Of a stretch of DNA of 64,000 nt, positions 9,164 through 18,084 are shown piece by piece; position 1 is the stretch's first letter; each line of letters starts with the position of its first letter. The position numbers and the translations under genes were made by a program. Origin of the DNA: Actinopolymorpha pittospori (GTDB lineage Bacteria; Actinomycetota; Actinomycetes; Propionibacteriales; Actinopolymorphaceae); contig NZ_JADBEM010000001.1 in NCBI RefSeq assembly GCF_014873875.1, positions 3,472,001 to 3,536,000 on the forward strand, written 5' to 3'. Below the pieces are notes generated by a model that saw only the letters and a program-made list of their open reading frames with translations, searched no databases and was not told where the DNA came from.

Positions 9164-9195
9164 GCCGGACCACCACGCGGCTGAGCCGGACCACC
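9154..9195 (+). repeat. Perfect tandem 21-bp duplication at a gene end
   Basis: Positions 9154-9174 and 9175-9195 are identical (ACGCGGCTGAGCCGGACCAC plus C). The first copy contains the TGA stop of the TetR gene (9161-9163). Confidence 0.9.
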
Positions 9196-9212
9196 GGCTG
9201 GTGATCCGGCTC
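9183..9212. terminator. Hairpin terminator between convergent genes
   Basis: GAGCCGGACCACC pairs with GGTGATCCGGCTC (13 bp, one mismatch) around the loop GGCT. It lies between the TetR stop and the convergent reductase stop and can serve both strands. Confidence 0.65.
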
Positions 9213-9223
9213 GGCCACCGCAC

Positions 9224-10123
9224 TCAGGTGCTCGGGTCGGAGGCGGCGAGGGCCAGGCGTTCCTGCGCCTCGGCGAGGTCCTCGGTCGTCGGTGCGTCGT
9301 CCTGGCTCAGCCGCAGCCGCCAGTAGCCGCTGAAGTCGATCGCCTGCTTGGCGACACCGCGCTCGTCGACGAGGTGGCGACGAAGTGAGCGGACGGCCGC
9401 GGACTCACCGGCGATCCACGCGAACACCGACCCGGGCGGGAATTCCGCCCCGCGTACGGCGTCCAGGAGCAGGGTGCCGTGTCCGGGTGAGACGTCACCG
9501 CGGTGCGACCAGTGCAACGTCAGGTCGCCTCGCGTCTCGAACCGCTGTTCCTCGGCCGCGTCGCGCACCTCGAGGTAGGCCAGGGCACGGGTGCCGGACG
9601 GCAGCCACTCGACCAACGTCCCGATCGCCGGAAGTGCCGTCTCGTCACCGGCCAGCAACAACCAGTCCGCCGCGGCGACGGACGCGCTGAGGGGCGTGGA
9701 CCGGGCGAACGTCGCGGACGGCCCGAACATCCCGAGCGTGTCGCCCGGCCGCGCGGACTGTGCCCACCGTGCGGCCGGGCCGGCGTCGTCGTGCAGAACG
9801 AAGTCGACGTCGACCAGGCCCTCGCCGGGACGGACGCGACGGATGGTGAAGCTGCGCATCCACGGCCGCTCGGGCTCGGGGATGGCGCCGTACGCGGCGT
9901 ACCACCGCATGAAGTCGCCCTCGGTGTCCGGCTCGGGCATCCGGGGCCTGCGCTGGCCCGCCCTCGGGAAGTACAGCTTCATCTGTTGGTCGGGCTCGGT
10001 GGTGGGGATCTCCGCGATCGAGGTCGCGAGATCCTCACCACCGAAGGTGATGCGGACCATGTGGGGTGTGAGCCGGTGGACGTCGACGACCTCGACGAAC
10101 CTGACCGGCAGCCGCGCCGTCAT
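9224..10123 (-). CDS. Siderophore-interacting (ferric-siderophore reductase-like) protein
   Basis: A 299-aa flavoprotein of the SIP/ViuB family. RSFTIRR is the FAD-binding motif (RxYTxR type), and GDETALPAIGTLVEWLP is the NAD(P)H-side motif of the family. The usual role is cytoplasmic reduction of Fe(III)-siderophores to release iron. Its ATG overlaps the stop of the upstream UvrA-like gene in an ATGA, so the two are translationally coupled. Iron release and a drug-resistance ATPase in one operon is unexpected; the coupling may only reflect a shared promoter. Confidence 0.88.
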   Translation of the reverse strand: MTARLPVRFVEVVDVHRLTPHMVRITFGGEDLATSIAEIPTTEPDQQMKLYFPRAGQRRPRMPEPDTEGDFMRWYAAYGAIPEPERPWMRSFTIRRVRPGEGLVDVDFVLHDDAGPAARWAQSARPGDTLGMFGPSATFARSTPLSASVAAADWLLLAGDETALPAIGTLVEWLPSGTRALAYLEVRDAAEEQRFETRGDLTLHWSHRGDVSPGHGTLLLDAVRGAEFPPGSVFAWIAGESAAVRSLRRHLVDERGVAKQAIDFSGYWRLRLSQDDAPTTEDLAEAQERLALAASDPST

Positions 10124-12450
10124 GCCCGGCCCGCCGTGGCCGGCGCCGGGTGACCGACGTAGGTGCGCAGGTGCTGGGCGGTGAGCGAGTCGCCGGTGGC
10201 GACGAGATCGGCCGGCGTTCCGGTGAACACGATGCGCCCGCCGTCGTGGCCGGCGCCGGGACCGAGGTCGATGAGCCAGTCGGCGTGCGCCATGACGGCC
10301 TGGTGGTGCTCGATCACGATGACCGTGTTGCCCTCCTCGACCAACCGGTCGAGCAGCGCGAGGAGCTGGTCCACGTCGGCCAGGTGCAGCCCGGTGGTCG
10401 GCTCGTCCAGCACGTACGTCGCGGCCTTCTCCGCCATGTGGATGGCGAGTTTCAGGCGCTGGCGCTCGCCGCCGGAGAGGGTGGTCAGCGGCTGACCCAG
10501 GTGGACGTAGCCGAGGCCCACGTCGTTCAGTCGACGCAGGATCGCGTGGGCCTGGCCGGAGGAAAAGAAGTCGTGCGCCTCGGCCACCGACATGGCGTGG
10601 ACCTCGCTGATGTTCCTGCCACGCAGTTGGTAGGTCAGCACCTTCGGGGTGAACCGCTTCCCCTCGCACTCCTCGCAGACGGAGGCGACCCCCGCCATCA
10701 TGGCGAGGTCGGTGTAGACGAGCCCGATGCCCTTACAGGTGGAGCAGGCGCCCTCGGAGTTGGCGCTGAACAGCGCGGCCTTCACGCCGTTGGCCTTGGC
10801 GAACGCCGTGCGGATGGGGTCGAGCAGACCGGTGTAGGTGGCCGGGTTGCTCCGCCGCGACCCGCGGATCGGTGACTGGTCGGCGACGACCACGTCGTCC
10901 CGTCCGCCCAGCGAGCCGTGGATCAGCGAACTCTTCCCCGAGCCGGCGACGCCGGTGACCACGGTCAGCACACCGAGCGGGAGGTCGACGCTCACGTCCC
11001 GCAGGTTGTGCAGGGTCGCGCCGGTGATGGACAGCTGGCCGCGAGGCTCGCGTACCTTCTCGCGCAGCGTCACCCGGTGGTCGAGGTAGCGGCCGGTCAA
11101 GGTGCCGGACGCGCGCAGCCCGGCCACGTCTCCGCTGAAGCAGACCTGGCCGCCGCTGTCGCCCGCTCCGGGGCCGAGGTCGACCACGTGGTCGGCGATC
11201 TGGATCGTCTCGGGCTTGTGCTCGACGACGAGCACCGTGTTGCCCTTGTCACGCAGGAGAACGAGCAGGTTGTTCATCCGCTCGATGTCGTGCGGGTGCA
11301 GGCCGATCGTGGGTTCGTCGAAGACGTAGGTGACGTCGGTGAGGCTGGAGCCGAGGTGCCGGACCATCTTCACCCGCTGGGCCTCACCGCCGGAGAGGGT
11401 GGCCGACTCCCGGTCCAGGCTGAGGTAGCCCAGGCCGATGCCGACCAGTGAGTCGAGGGTGTTGCGCAGGTTGGCGAGCAGTGGTCCGGCGAACTCGTCG
11501 CCGATCCCGCGCACGAAGTCGGCGAGGTCGTTGATCTGCATCGCGGAGCACTCGGCGATGTTGCGGCCGTCGATCCTGGCCGACAGCGCCGCCGGGTTGA
11601 GTCGGGTGCCCTCACAGGCGGGGCAGCGGGCGAACTCCACGGCGCGGTCGACGAAGGCCCGGATGTGCGGCTGCATCGACTCCCGCTCCTTGCCGAGAAA
11701 GAGCCGCCGCACCCGCACCATCAGACCTTCGTAGGTGACGTTGGTGGTGCCGATCCGCACCTTCGTGTTGGGCCTGTTGAGCAGGTCCGCCCACTCCTCG
11801 CGGCTGAAGTCCTTCAGCTTGGTGTCGGGGTCGAAGAAGCCGGAGTTGACGTAGGTCTGGACATACCACGTCTCGGCGCCGAACCCCGGCACCCTGATCG
11901 CGCCCTCCCGCAGGGAGAGGTTGACATCGACCACCTCGTCGACGTCGATCGTGGACACCTTGCCGAGTCCCTCGCACTCGGGGCACATGCCTTCGGGGAG
12001 GTTGAAGCTGAACGCGCCGGAGGTGCCGACGTGTGGGGTGCCGAGTCGGCTGAACAGGATGCGCAGCATCGTGTAGGCGTCGGTCGCCGTACCGACCGTC
12101 GAGCGGGAGTTGACACCCATCCGCTCCTGGTCGACGACGATCGCCGCACTCAGGTTGTGGAGCGCGTCGACGTCGGGCCGGCCGAGGCTCGGCATGAACG
12201 ACTGGATGAACGCCGTGTAGGTCTCGTTGATCAGTCGCTGCGACTCGGCCGCGATCGTGCCGAAGACCAGCGAGGACTTGCCGGAACCGGAGACGCCGGT
12301 GAAGACGGTGAGCCGGCGCTTGGGAATGTCGAGGGAGATGTCGGCGAGGTTGTTCTCTCGGGCGCCGCGTACCTGGATCACGTCGTGGCTGTCGGCGAGC
12401 TGGCGTCGCCCGGTGACTGCCACCTCGTCGTGGGAAGGGTCAGCATCCAT
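10120..12450 (-). CDS. UvrA-like double ABC ATPase, probable drug-resistance type
   Basis: A 776-aa UvrA paralogue, shorter than housekeeping UvrA (about 950 aa). Two ABC domains are visible, each with Walker A (GVSGSGKSSL, GVAGSGKSSL) and signature (LSGGEAQRVK, LSGGERQRLK). UvrA-type zinc modules with CxxC pairs (CPECEGLGKV, CPACEGTR, CSTCKGIG, CEECEGKRF) are also present. Short UvrA paralogues such as DrrC-type proteins protect producers against DNA-binding drugs. The ATG at 12450 has AGAGGA in front. It is divergent from a TetR gene across paired operators, so expression is probably drug-inducible. Confidence 0.9.
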   Translation of the reverse strand: MDADPSHDEVAVTGRRQLADSHDVIQVRGARENNLADISLDIPKRRLTVFTGVSGSGKSSLVFGTIAAESQRLINETYTAFIQSFMPSLGRPDVDALHNLSAAIVVDQERMGVNSRSTVGTATDAYTMLRILFSRLGTPHVGTSGAFSFNLPEGMCPECEGLGKVSTIDVDEVVDVNLSLREGAIRVPGFGAETWYVQTYVNSGFFDPDTKLKDFSREEWADLLNRPNTKVRIGTTNVTYEGLMVRVRRLFLGKERESMQPHIRAFVDRAVEFARCPACEGTRLNPAALSARIDGRNIAECSAMQINDLADFVRGIGDEFAGPLLANLRNTLDSLVGIGLGYLSLDRESATLSGGEAQRVKMVRHLGSSLTDVTYVFDEPTIGLHPHDIERMNNLLVLLRDKGNTVLVVEHKPETIQIADHVVDLGPGAGDSGGQVCFSGDVAGLRASGTLTGRYLDHRVTLREKVREPRGQLSITGATLHNLRDVSVDLPLGVLTVVTGVAGSGKSSLIHGSLGGRDDVVVADQSPIRGSRRSNPATYTGLLDPIRTAFAKANGVKAALFSANSEGACSTCKGIGLVYTDLAMMAGVASVCEECEGKRFTPKVLTYQLRGRNISEVHAMSVAEAHDFFSSGQAHAILRRLNDVGLGYVHLGQPLTTLSGGERQRLKLAIHMAEKAATYVLDEPTTGLHLADVDQLLALLDRLVEEGNTVIVIEHHQAVMAHADWLIDLGPGAGHDGGRIVFTGTPADLVATGDSLTAQHLRTYVGHPAPATAGRA

Positions 12451-12471
12451 GCCGTGGTTCCTCTGGATTTC

Positions 12472-12516
12472 CTTACGGCGTAAAGTGGGACGGACCAAGT
12501 TACTTTATGCCATAAG
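12472..12516. promoter_or_regulatory. Paired TetR operators between divergent uvrA-like and tetR genes
   Basis: CTTACGGCGTAAAGT (12472-12486) and ACTTTATGCCATAAG (12502-12516) form a large imperfect inverted repeat, and each contains its own palindrome (TTACGGCGTAA, TTATGCCATAA). They occupy almost the whole 75-bp gap, and the second overlaps the AAGGAG of the TetR gene. Confidence 0.75.
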
Positions 12517-12525
12517 GAGCTGCAA

Positions 12526-13323
12526 GTGGTCGTCTTTGCCGGCCAGGGCGACGCGCGCCGGTCGATGGCGTTGCTGTGGCGTACCGGAGAGGGCGGACCG
12601 ACGCCGGCCGGTCCGGGGCCACGGCCCGGACTCACCGTGGACGCGATCGTGGCGGCGGCGATCGCCGTCGCCGACGAGGTCGGCATGACGGCGCTGTCCA
12701 TGCGCGCGGTGGGGGAGCGGCTCGGGCGTACGGCGATGGCGCTCTACACCTACGTGCATGGCAAGAGCGAACTCGTCGACCTGATGTACGACCGGACGCT
12801 GGCGGAGTTGCCGACCGGCTACGCGCTGGACGCGGGCTGGCGGCCCGCCCTCACCGCCTGGGCGCACGACAGCTGGGCCTTCTACGTACGCCATCCCTGG
12901 ATGCTGCAGGTCTCCCAGGCGCGACCGGTGCTGGGACCGGGGGAGTTCGGTGTCCTCGAGACCCTGGTGGGGATCCTGCGCGAGACCCACCTGGAGGTCA
13001 GGGTGCTCCGGGGAGTGGTCGGCGCGTTGACGCATCACGTCCGCGGGTCGGCGCAGACGATGGCCGACTCCCGGGCCGCGGCGGCCGCGACAGGTGTCGG
13101 TGACCAGGACTGGTGGTTCTCGCGTTCCCCGCTGCTCGCGGAGGTCGCGCCTGACTTCGCCGAGCGGTTCCCCATGACCACCTGGATCGAGAGCGACGCC
13201 CCGCAGCCGCCCGAGGACGAGCAGGAGCCCTACCTCGAGCGTGCCGCGCGGCAGAGTTTCCAGGTCGGGCTCGTCGTCCTGCTCGACGGGATCGAGACCG
13301 CGACGAAGGAGTCGAGCGGCTGA
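12526..13323 (+). CDS. TetR-family regulator (TetR C-terminal domain type)
   Basis: A 265-aa repressor. The HTH lies near residues 38-85 (LTVDAIVAAAIAVADEVGM, then MRAVGERLGRTAMALYTYVHGKSELVDLMYDR). The long C-terminal helical domain is of the tetracycline-repressor class. The GTG start is fixed by AAGGAG six bases upstream. It is divergent from the UvrA-like gene with two operators between, the classic layout of a repressor and the resistance gene it controls. Confidence 0.9.
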   Translation: MVVFAGQGDARRSMALLWRTGEGGPTPAGPGPRPGLTVDAIVAAAIAVADEVGMTALSMRAVGERLGRTAMALYTYVHGKSELVDLMYDRTLAELPTGYALDAGWRPALTAWAHDSWAFYVRHPWMLQVSQARPVLGPGEFGVLETLVGILRETHLEVRVLRGVVGALTHHVRGSAQTMADSRAAAAATGVGDQDWWFSRSPLLAEVAPDFAERFPMTTWIESDAPQPPEDEQEPYLERAARQSFQVGLVVLLDGIETATKESSG

Positions 13324-13422
13324 TCGTCGCGGTCCGGGGGATGTCTCTTACCGGACCGCGGGGTTGTCTCCGCGTGGCCGAGCCGCCAGGATGCCGTCCT
13401 TGTCTCCGGGGGAAGGAAGCCC

Positions 13423-14559
13423 ATGCCCACGTCGACTAACGCCGTACCCGAGGTGGAGAAGCTGCTGTCGGCCAGCTTCGGTGTCCCGGTCGCGATCGCC
13501 ACGGTGGAGCACCAGAGCCCGTGGGCGGTGCTGCGCGCCATCCTGGCCGACCCGGCGCCCGGCCTGCCGGCGTCGGTCGTCGTGAAGTGGCTGCGCGAGC
13601 ACCCGAACGATGTCCGGACGGACCCGCGTCAGGTGAGCACCGAGCGGGCGGCGCTGGAGTTCCTCGCGGAGTTGGGGTTCGGCCTCGCACCGAGGCTGCT
13701 GGCGAGCGATCTGGCGGCGCGGGTGCTCGTGCTGGAGGACCTCGCGCCGCGCGTACCCCTGCCCGAGCCGCTGCTACGGGACGGCATGAAGGGGACGCTC
13801 GGCGGGCTGACCGCGTTCGCCCGGGCGCTCGGCGAACTCTGCGCGGTCACCGCCGGACACGAGGAGCGGTACGTCGGGAGGCGGGCGGTGTTCGGGCCCG
13901 CCGAGCGGTTGACCGACCGGTGGGAGTCGCTCGGACCGGTGTGGAAGGAGACGGGTCCGCTGCTCGCGTCGCTCGGCTTCGGGGTGCCGCCCGCGGCAGA
14001 GCGCGACCTGGCGCTCGTCCGGACGACCCTCGCGGAGCCCGGTCCCTTCCTGGCGTTCACGAACGGCGACCCGGAGCCCAACAACTTCCTCGTCCACGAC
14101 GGTGCCGAGTCCAACGGGCGGATCATCGACTTCGAGTTCGCCGGCTATGTGCACGCGCTCTTCAACGCGGCCTGGATCCACGTGCCCGGGCCCGCCTGGA
14201 TCACCGTCGCCGACCCGGCGGAGTACGACCTGGAGGACGCCTTCCGGCTGGCGCTCTGCGCGGCGGTTCCCGAGGCGGCCGACGACGGGTTGTTCGGGCT
14301 GGGCATGTCGGCGGCCTGCGTCGCTCGGGCCGTTCGGCGGCTGAACCGGTTCCGCCTCCTCGACGGCCGGGCGCCGGGCGACAACAGTCGGGTGCAGATG
14401 GTCGCGACCCTCGAGTCGGCCGCGGACATCGCCGAACACCACCGGTGCCTGCCGGACCTGCGTGGCTGGGTGCGCGACGTGGCCGGGATGCTGCGCCGGC
14501 GTTGGCCGGACGCCGACGTCGACCTCGCGAGCATGCCGGCCTACACCCCACGCGGCTAG
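13423..14559 (+). CDS. Aminoglycoside-phosphotransferase-fold protein
   Basis: A 378-aa protein with the small-molecule kinase fold: an early VVKWL strand and LVLEDLAPRVPLPEP, typical of the nucleotide cleft, then a catalytic-loop-like TNGDPEPNNFLV and metal-binding IIDFEFAGYVHALFNAAW. In most APH enzymes the loop begins His-Gly-Asp; here Asn replaces His, but Asp and the loop Asn are kept. Substrate unknown. GGAAGGAAG precedes the ATG. It stands alone between a TetR gene and a convergent exporter. Confidence 0.75.
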   Translation: MPTSTNAVPEVEKLLSASFGVPVAIATVEHQSPWAVLRAILADPAPGLPASVVVKWLREHPNDVRTDPRQVSTERAALEFLAELGFGLAPRLLASDLAARVLVLEDLAPRVPLPEPLLRDGMKGTLGGLTAFARALGELCAVTAGHEERYVGRRAVFGPAERLTDRWESLGPVWKETGPLLASLGFGVPPAAERDLALVRTTLAEPGPFLAFTNGDPEPNNFLVHDGAESNGRIIDFEFAGYVHALFNAAWIHVPGPAWITVADPAEYDLEDAFRLALCAAVPEAADDGLFGLGMSAACVARAVRRLNRFRLLDGRAPGDNSRVQMVATLESAADIAEHHRCLPDLRGWVRDVAGMLRRRWPDADVDLASMPAYTPRG

Positions 14560-14591
14560 GGTGCGTCTCCCCAGCGGTCCGGGCGGCGCGA

Positions 14592-16073
14592 CTACCGGCG
14601 CCGCCGGGTGCGCCGGAGCCGGCGTACCCGCAGGGGCCCCACGAGTCGCGGACCGGCGTAGCGGCGTTCGGAACGGGAGAGTTCCCGGGTCAGGGGCTGC
14701 GCCAGGAAGTCGCCGAGAATGACGCCGGCCGCGAGGGCGAGGGACTGTGTGGCGGCGATCAGGAGCCCGGAGATCCCGCTCCGGCTGTCGCCCTGGGTGA
14801 GCTGGAGCATCGCGCCGTAGATGGTGAGTCCGGGCAGCATCGGGACGATCGCCGGGAGTACGACGGCGAGCGCGGGGAGCCGTCGGCGCATGGCGATCGC
14901 CTGGCCACACACACCGATCGCGACCGCGATCACGCCCCGCGACATCGACGCCGAGGCGAGGAGGTGGTCGAGTCCCAGATAGGCGACGTAGCCCACGCCG
15001 CCCAGCAGGAAGACGGCGGGCAGCAGGCGCGACGAGGCGTACAGCCCCACCGCCATGGCGGTCGCGACGACGCCGGCGGAGAGGAAGCGGGACGGCAGGC
15101 CGCCGACCGTGAAGGCCGCGGGTGCGGTGACGGACATGGTGATCCCGGCCTGGCGGGCGACGATCAACGCGGCCGCGACACCCCCGGTGAGGCCCGCCGC
15201 CAGGATCAGGACCTCCAGGGCGCGGCCGGCCGCGGTGACCATGAAGCCGGTGAGCGCGTCCTGGACCGCACCGAGGAGGGCGATTCCGGGGAGCAACAGC
15301 ACCACACCGCCCGCGACCACGAGCCCCGGCTGCACCGGCGCGCCGGCGGCGGTCAGCACGACGGCGACCCCGGTGACGATCGCCGCGCCGACGAAGTTCA
15401 GGTAGAAGTCCGGGACGTTGCGTCGGGCGAGCCGGCGGCCGGCTCGGTCGATGAGCACGGTCGCGCCGAACGTGACCAGGGCGAGCAGCCACTCTCCGCC
15501 CAACTGGACCGCGGTCGCGGCGGCGAGCATCCCCCACGCGATGCTGACGACCCACCGCGGATAGCGCTTGGGCGCGTGCAGGATGTCGTCCAGTCGCTGG
15601 TACGCCGCCTCCGGCGTCAGGTCCCCCTCGGCCAACGCGAGGACCAGTTGGTGCAGCGCCACCAGGCGGCTGTGGTCCACCGCCCGGACCCGGACGATCC
15701 GCAGGTCGGTCAGCGGGGCGTCGGAGTCCACGACGGCGACGGAGACGAGTACCTGCGTGTAGGTGACCGAGGCTTCGACGTCACGCAGGCCGAGCGCCGT
15801 GGCGCAGGCGACGACCGATGCCTCGACGTCCACGGAACCGGCGCCGCTGCGCAGCAGGAGTTCGGCGAGCCGGAGCAGGAAGTCCAGGGCGCGGCGTACG
15901 TCCGGGCCGCCGGCGTTGTCGGCCGTGCGAACGACGTACGGCGAGCGGGGTGGCCGCTGGGAGACCACGGGCTCGTCGCGGCTGAGCGCCGCTCCGGCCG
16001 CACGCCGAAGTCGGCGGCGCAACCGTTCCCGGTCGGGGTTGCTCACGGGGTCCTCGCTGCGTTCGATCGTCAC
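14592..16073 (-). CDS. Threonine/serine exporter-like membrane protein (ThrE family)
   Basis: A 493-aa protein. Residues about 55-190 form a soluble domain (DFLLRLAELLLRSGAGSVDV...), followed by about ten hydrophobic segments. LLLPGIALLGAVQDALTGFMVTAAGR is the conserved motif of the ThrE (DUF1212/DUF3815) export family, in one polypeptide as in Corynebacterium ThrE. It probably effluxes Thr/Ser or related small amino acids. The first 40 residues are Arg-rich, and a later start is possible. Confidence 0.8.
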   Translation of the reverse strand: MTIERSEDPVSNPDRERLRRRLRRAAGAALSRDEPVVSQRPPRSPYVVRTADNAGGPDVRRALDFLLRLAELLLRSGAGSVDVEASVVACATALGLRDVEASVTYTQVLVSVAVVDSDAPLTDLRIVRVRAVDHSRLVALHQLVLALAEGDLTPEAAYQRLDDILHAPKRYPRWVVSIAWGMLAAATAVQLGGEWLLALVTFGATVLIDRAGRRLARRNVPDFYLNFVGAAIVTGVAVVLTAAGAPVQPGLVVAGGVVLLLPGIALLGAVQDALTGFMVTAAGRALEVLILAAGLTGGVAAALIVARQAGITMSVTAPAAFTVGGLPSRFLSAGVVATAMAVGLYASSRLLPAVFLLGGVGYVAYLGLDHLLASASMSRGVIAVAIGVCGQAIAMRRRLPALAVVLPAIVPMLPGLTIYGAMLQLTQGDSRSGISGLLIAATQSLALAAGVILGDFLAQPLTRELSRSERRYAGPRLVGPLRVRRLRRTRRRR

Positions 16074-16232
16074 CGCGTCGTGGGAAGGCCAGCTCGGGAG
16101 CTGCGAATCCTCGCCAACGGTAAAGCCCGGGTCGCATCCGCGCGGTGGACCGGTACGTCAACTCCGAGTTGCGCACGGACGGTGCGTGCGACGTCACCGT
16201 CCGGCGGCGCGCCCTGCCGGTCCGGAGACGGC

Positions 16233-16868
16233 TCAGGACACGACCGAGGCGGGCGGGGCGATGGCGGCGGTGAACTCCGCCGTGGTGAGGATCGCGTGGG
16301 CGTAGTTCGGGGCGTTCGTCTCGAACGTCGCCTGCATCTCCTCGGGGGAGAAGGCGGCGATGGCGTCCCTGACCAGAGTGACGTGGTAGCCGAGTTCCTG
16401 GCCGAAGCGTGCCGTGGTGTCGATGCAGGTGTTGGCCCGCATCCCGATCAGGGCGATCCGGGCGATCCCGTGCTGGTTGAGCAACAGCGCCAGGTCGGTG
16501 TTGGCGAATCCGCTGGAGCCCCAGTGTTCCCGGGCGATCAGCTCGTCGTGGTGCGGGGTGAAGTCGGGGTGGAACTCCCCGCCCCAGCTGCCCTTGGCGA
16601 ACACCTCGCTCTCACGGGCGTGCTGCTGTGACAGTGAGAGGAAGCGCCAGGTGGAGTAGTCGCCGGCGACCATCCGGTGGTGCGGTACGAAGAAGACCCG
16701 GATCCCACTCGCCCGAGCGGCGGCGAGGGCCTCCCGCATGTGGTCCAGCAGACCGACCGCCTCGGCGGTCGCCTTCGCCCGAGGCCACAGCTTGCCGCCC
16801 TCGGACAGGAAGTCGTTGTAGGGGTCGACGACCAGCAGGGCGGTCTCGGCACGTTCGGACTCGTTCAC
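16233..16868 (-). CDS. Isochorismatase-family cysteine hydrolase
   Basis: A 211-aa hydrolase. Catalytic Asp is in LLVVDPYNDF, Lys in FAKGSWGGEF and Cys in GMRANTCIDTTARF, with the family cis-peptide region just before the Cys. The family cleaves C-N or C-O bonds in small amides/ethers; the substrate is not predictable. The GTG at 16868 is chosen over an upstream extension because GGAGGA lies four bases before it. It starts 22 bp after the alpha/beta hydrolase on the same strand, so the pair is probably co-transcribed. Confidence 0.87.
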   Translation of the reverse strand: MNESERAETALLVVDPYNDFLSEGGKLWPRAKATAEAVGLLDHMREALAAARASGIRVFFVPHHRMVAGDYSTWRFLSLSQQHARESEVFAKGSWGGEFHPDFTPHHDELIAREHWGSSGFANTDLALLLNQHGIARIALIGMRANTCIDTTARFGQELGYHVTLVRDAIAAFSPEEMQATFETNAPNYAHAILTTAEFTAAIAPPASVVS

Positions 16869-16890
16869 ACGTTCCTCCAACCGGTGGCAG

Positions 16891-17781
16891 TCAGCTGAGG
16901 ACGCGACCGCAGAACCCTCTGATATAGCCGGTGACCGTGTCGAGTTCGCTCTCGAGCAGGAAGTGGCCACCGTTGAGGAGATGGATCTCCGCGTCGGGAA
17001 GGTCGCGGGCGAAAGCGCGGGCGCCGTCCGGGCCGAAGATCTCGTCGTTCGCGCCCCACACGGCGAGCAACGGCACCTGGCTGCTGCGGAAGTACTCCTG
17101 CACCCGCGGATAGAGGTCTACGTTGGTGGGGTAGTCGCGGAACAGCCGGAGCTGGATCTTGTCGTTGCCCTCCCGGTTGACCTGTGCGTGGTCGTGGAGC
17201 CAGGTGTCGGGACTGACGAGCGTGGGATCCGGGACGCCGTTGAGGTACTGCCAGCGGATCGCGTCCAGGCCGAGCGCCGCGCGTACCGCGCCCTCGGTGG
17301 CGGGACCGGGATCGTGGGCGTAGGCCCACACGCCCGTCCAGAACGACTCGACGAAGCCGTCGGTGTAGGCGTTGCCGTTCTGGGAGATGATCGCGACGAT
17401 CCGGTGCGGGCCGCGAAGCGCGAGACGCCAGGTGATGGGTGCCCCGTAGTCGTGGACGTAGGTCACGTAGCGGTCGATGCCGAGCTGGTCGAGCAGGCCC
17501 TCGGTGACGTCCGTCAGCGCGTCGAAGGTGTAGTCGAACTCCTCCGCCGCGGGCGCGTCGGAGAGGCCGAACCCGAGATGGTCCGGTGCCACGACGTGGT
17601 ACTCGTCCGCGAGCGCCGGGATCAGGCCGCGGAACATGTGGGAGCTGGAAGGAAACCCGTGCAGCAGCACGATGGTCGGCGCCTCGTGCGGTCCGGCTTC
17701 CCGGTAGAACACCGAACGACCAGCCACGTTGGCGGTGCGATGGTGAACATCGGTGGTCCGATGGAGCACGGCAGTCGTCAT
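16891..17781 (-). CDS. Alpha/beta hydrolase (epoxide hydrolase/haloalkane dehalogenase-like)
   Basis: A 296-aa alpha/beta-fold enzyme: oxyanion motif LLHGFPSSSHMFRG, nucleophile elbow YVHDYGAPITW with Asp (not Ser) as nucleophile, and a late His in LNGGHFLLES. An Asp nucleophile points to epoxide hydrolase or haloalkane dehalogenase chemistry. The ATG at 17781 gives the family-typical start MTTAVLHRTT; an upstream extension is not supported. It is upstream of, and likely in an operon with, the isochorismatase-family gene. Confidence 0.85.
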   Translation of the reverse strand: MTTAVLHRTTDVHHRTANVAGRSVFYREAGPHEAPTIVLLHGFPSSSHMFRGLIPALADEYHVVAPDHLGFGLSDAPAAEEFDYTFDALTDVTEGLLDQLGIDRYVTYVHDYGAPITWRLALRGPHRIVAIISQNGNAYTDGFVESFWTGVWAYAHDPGPATEGAVRAALGLDAIRWQYLNGVPDPTLVSPDTWLHDHAQVNREGNDKIQLRLFRDYPTNVDLYPRVQEYFRSSQVPLLAVWGANDEIFGPDGARAFARDLPDAEIHLLNGGHFLLESELDTVTGYIRGFCGRVLS

Positions 17782-18084
17782 GGTTCGCCCGCCCTCCGCG
17801 ACAGTCGGCGCTGGTGCGGCTCTACTGTCCTGTGTACCAGCGCGTCCCGGAGCCCGGTGTGATCCGCGCGGAAGCGTGTCCCCCGATGGTCCTGCCGCGG
17901 ACATGCGGGATACCTGCGCATACGTCGGATGCGTACGTCATGGTCACCCGGGACACCCGGCCGGAGGCGGCTACCGCTACCCCCTGCGGACAACTGAGCG
18001 GGGACGACCGAGCCGCGGCCGCCGCACCGGGTGTTCGGTGTGGCGACCGCGGCCCTCAGGAAGTGCTTCGCCCTACGGTGGCGC
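17782..18084. other. Intergenic region, 303 bp, no gene seen
   Basis: Upstream region of the minus-strand hydrolase. Near-repeated GCATACGTCGGATGCGTACG-like sequence (about 17927-17946) is the only pattern noticed. Short ORFs here have no family features. Confidence 0.5.

Noticed and set aside
13521..16631. A 1,036-codon plus-strand open frame
   Set aside because: It is antisense to the ThrE-like and isochorismatase genes and out of frame with the APH-fold gene; its composition is repetitive Arg/Gly/Asp typical of GC-rich shadow frames.
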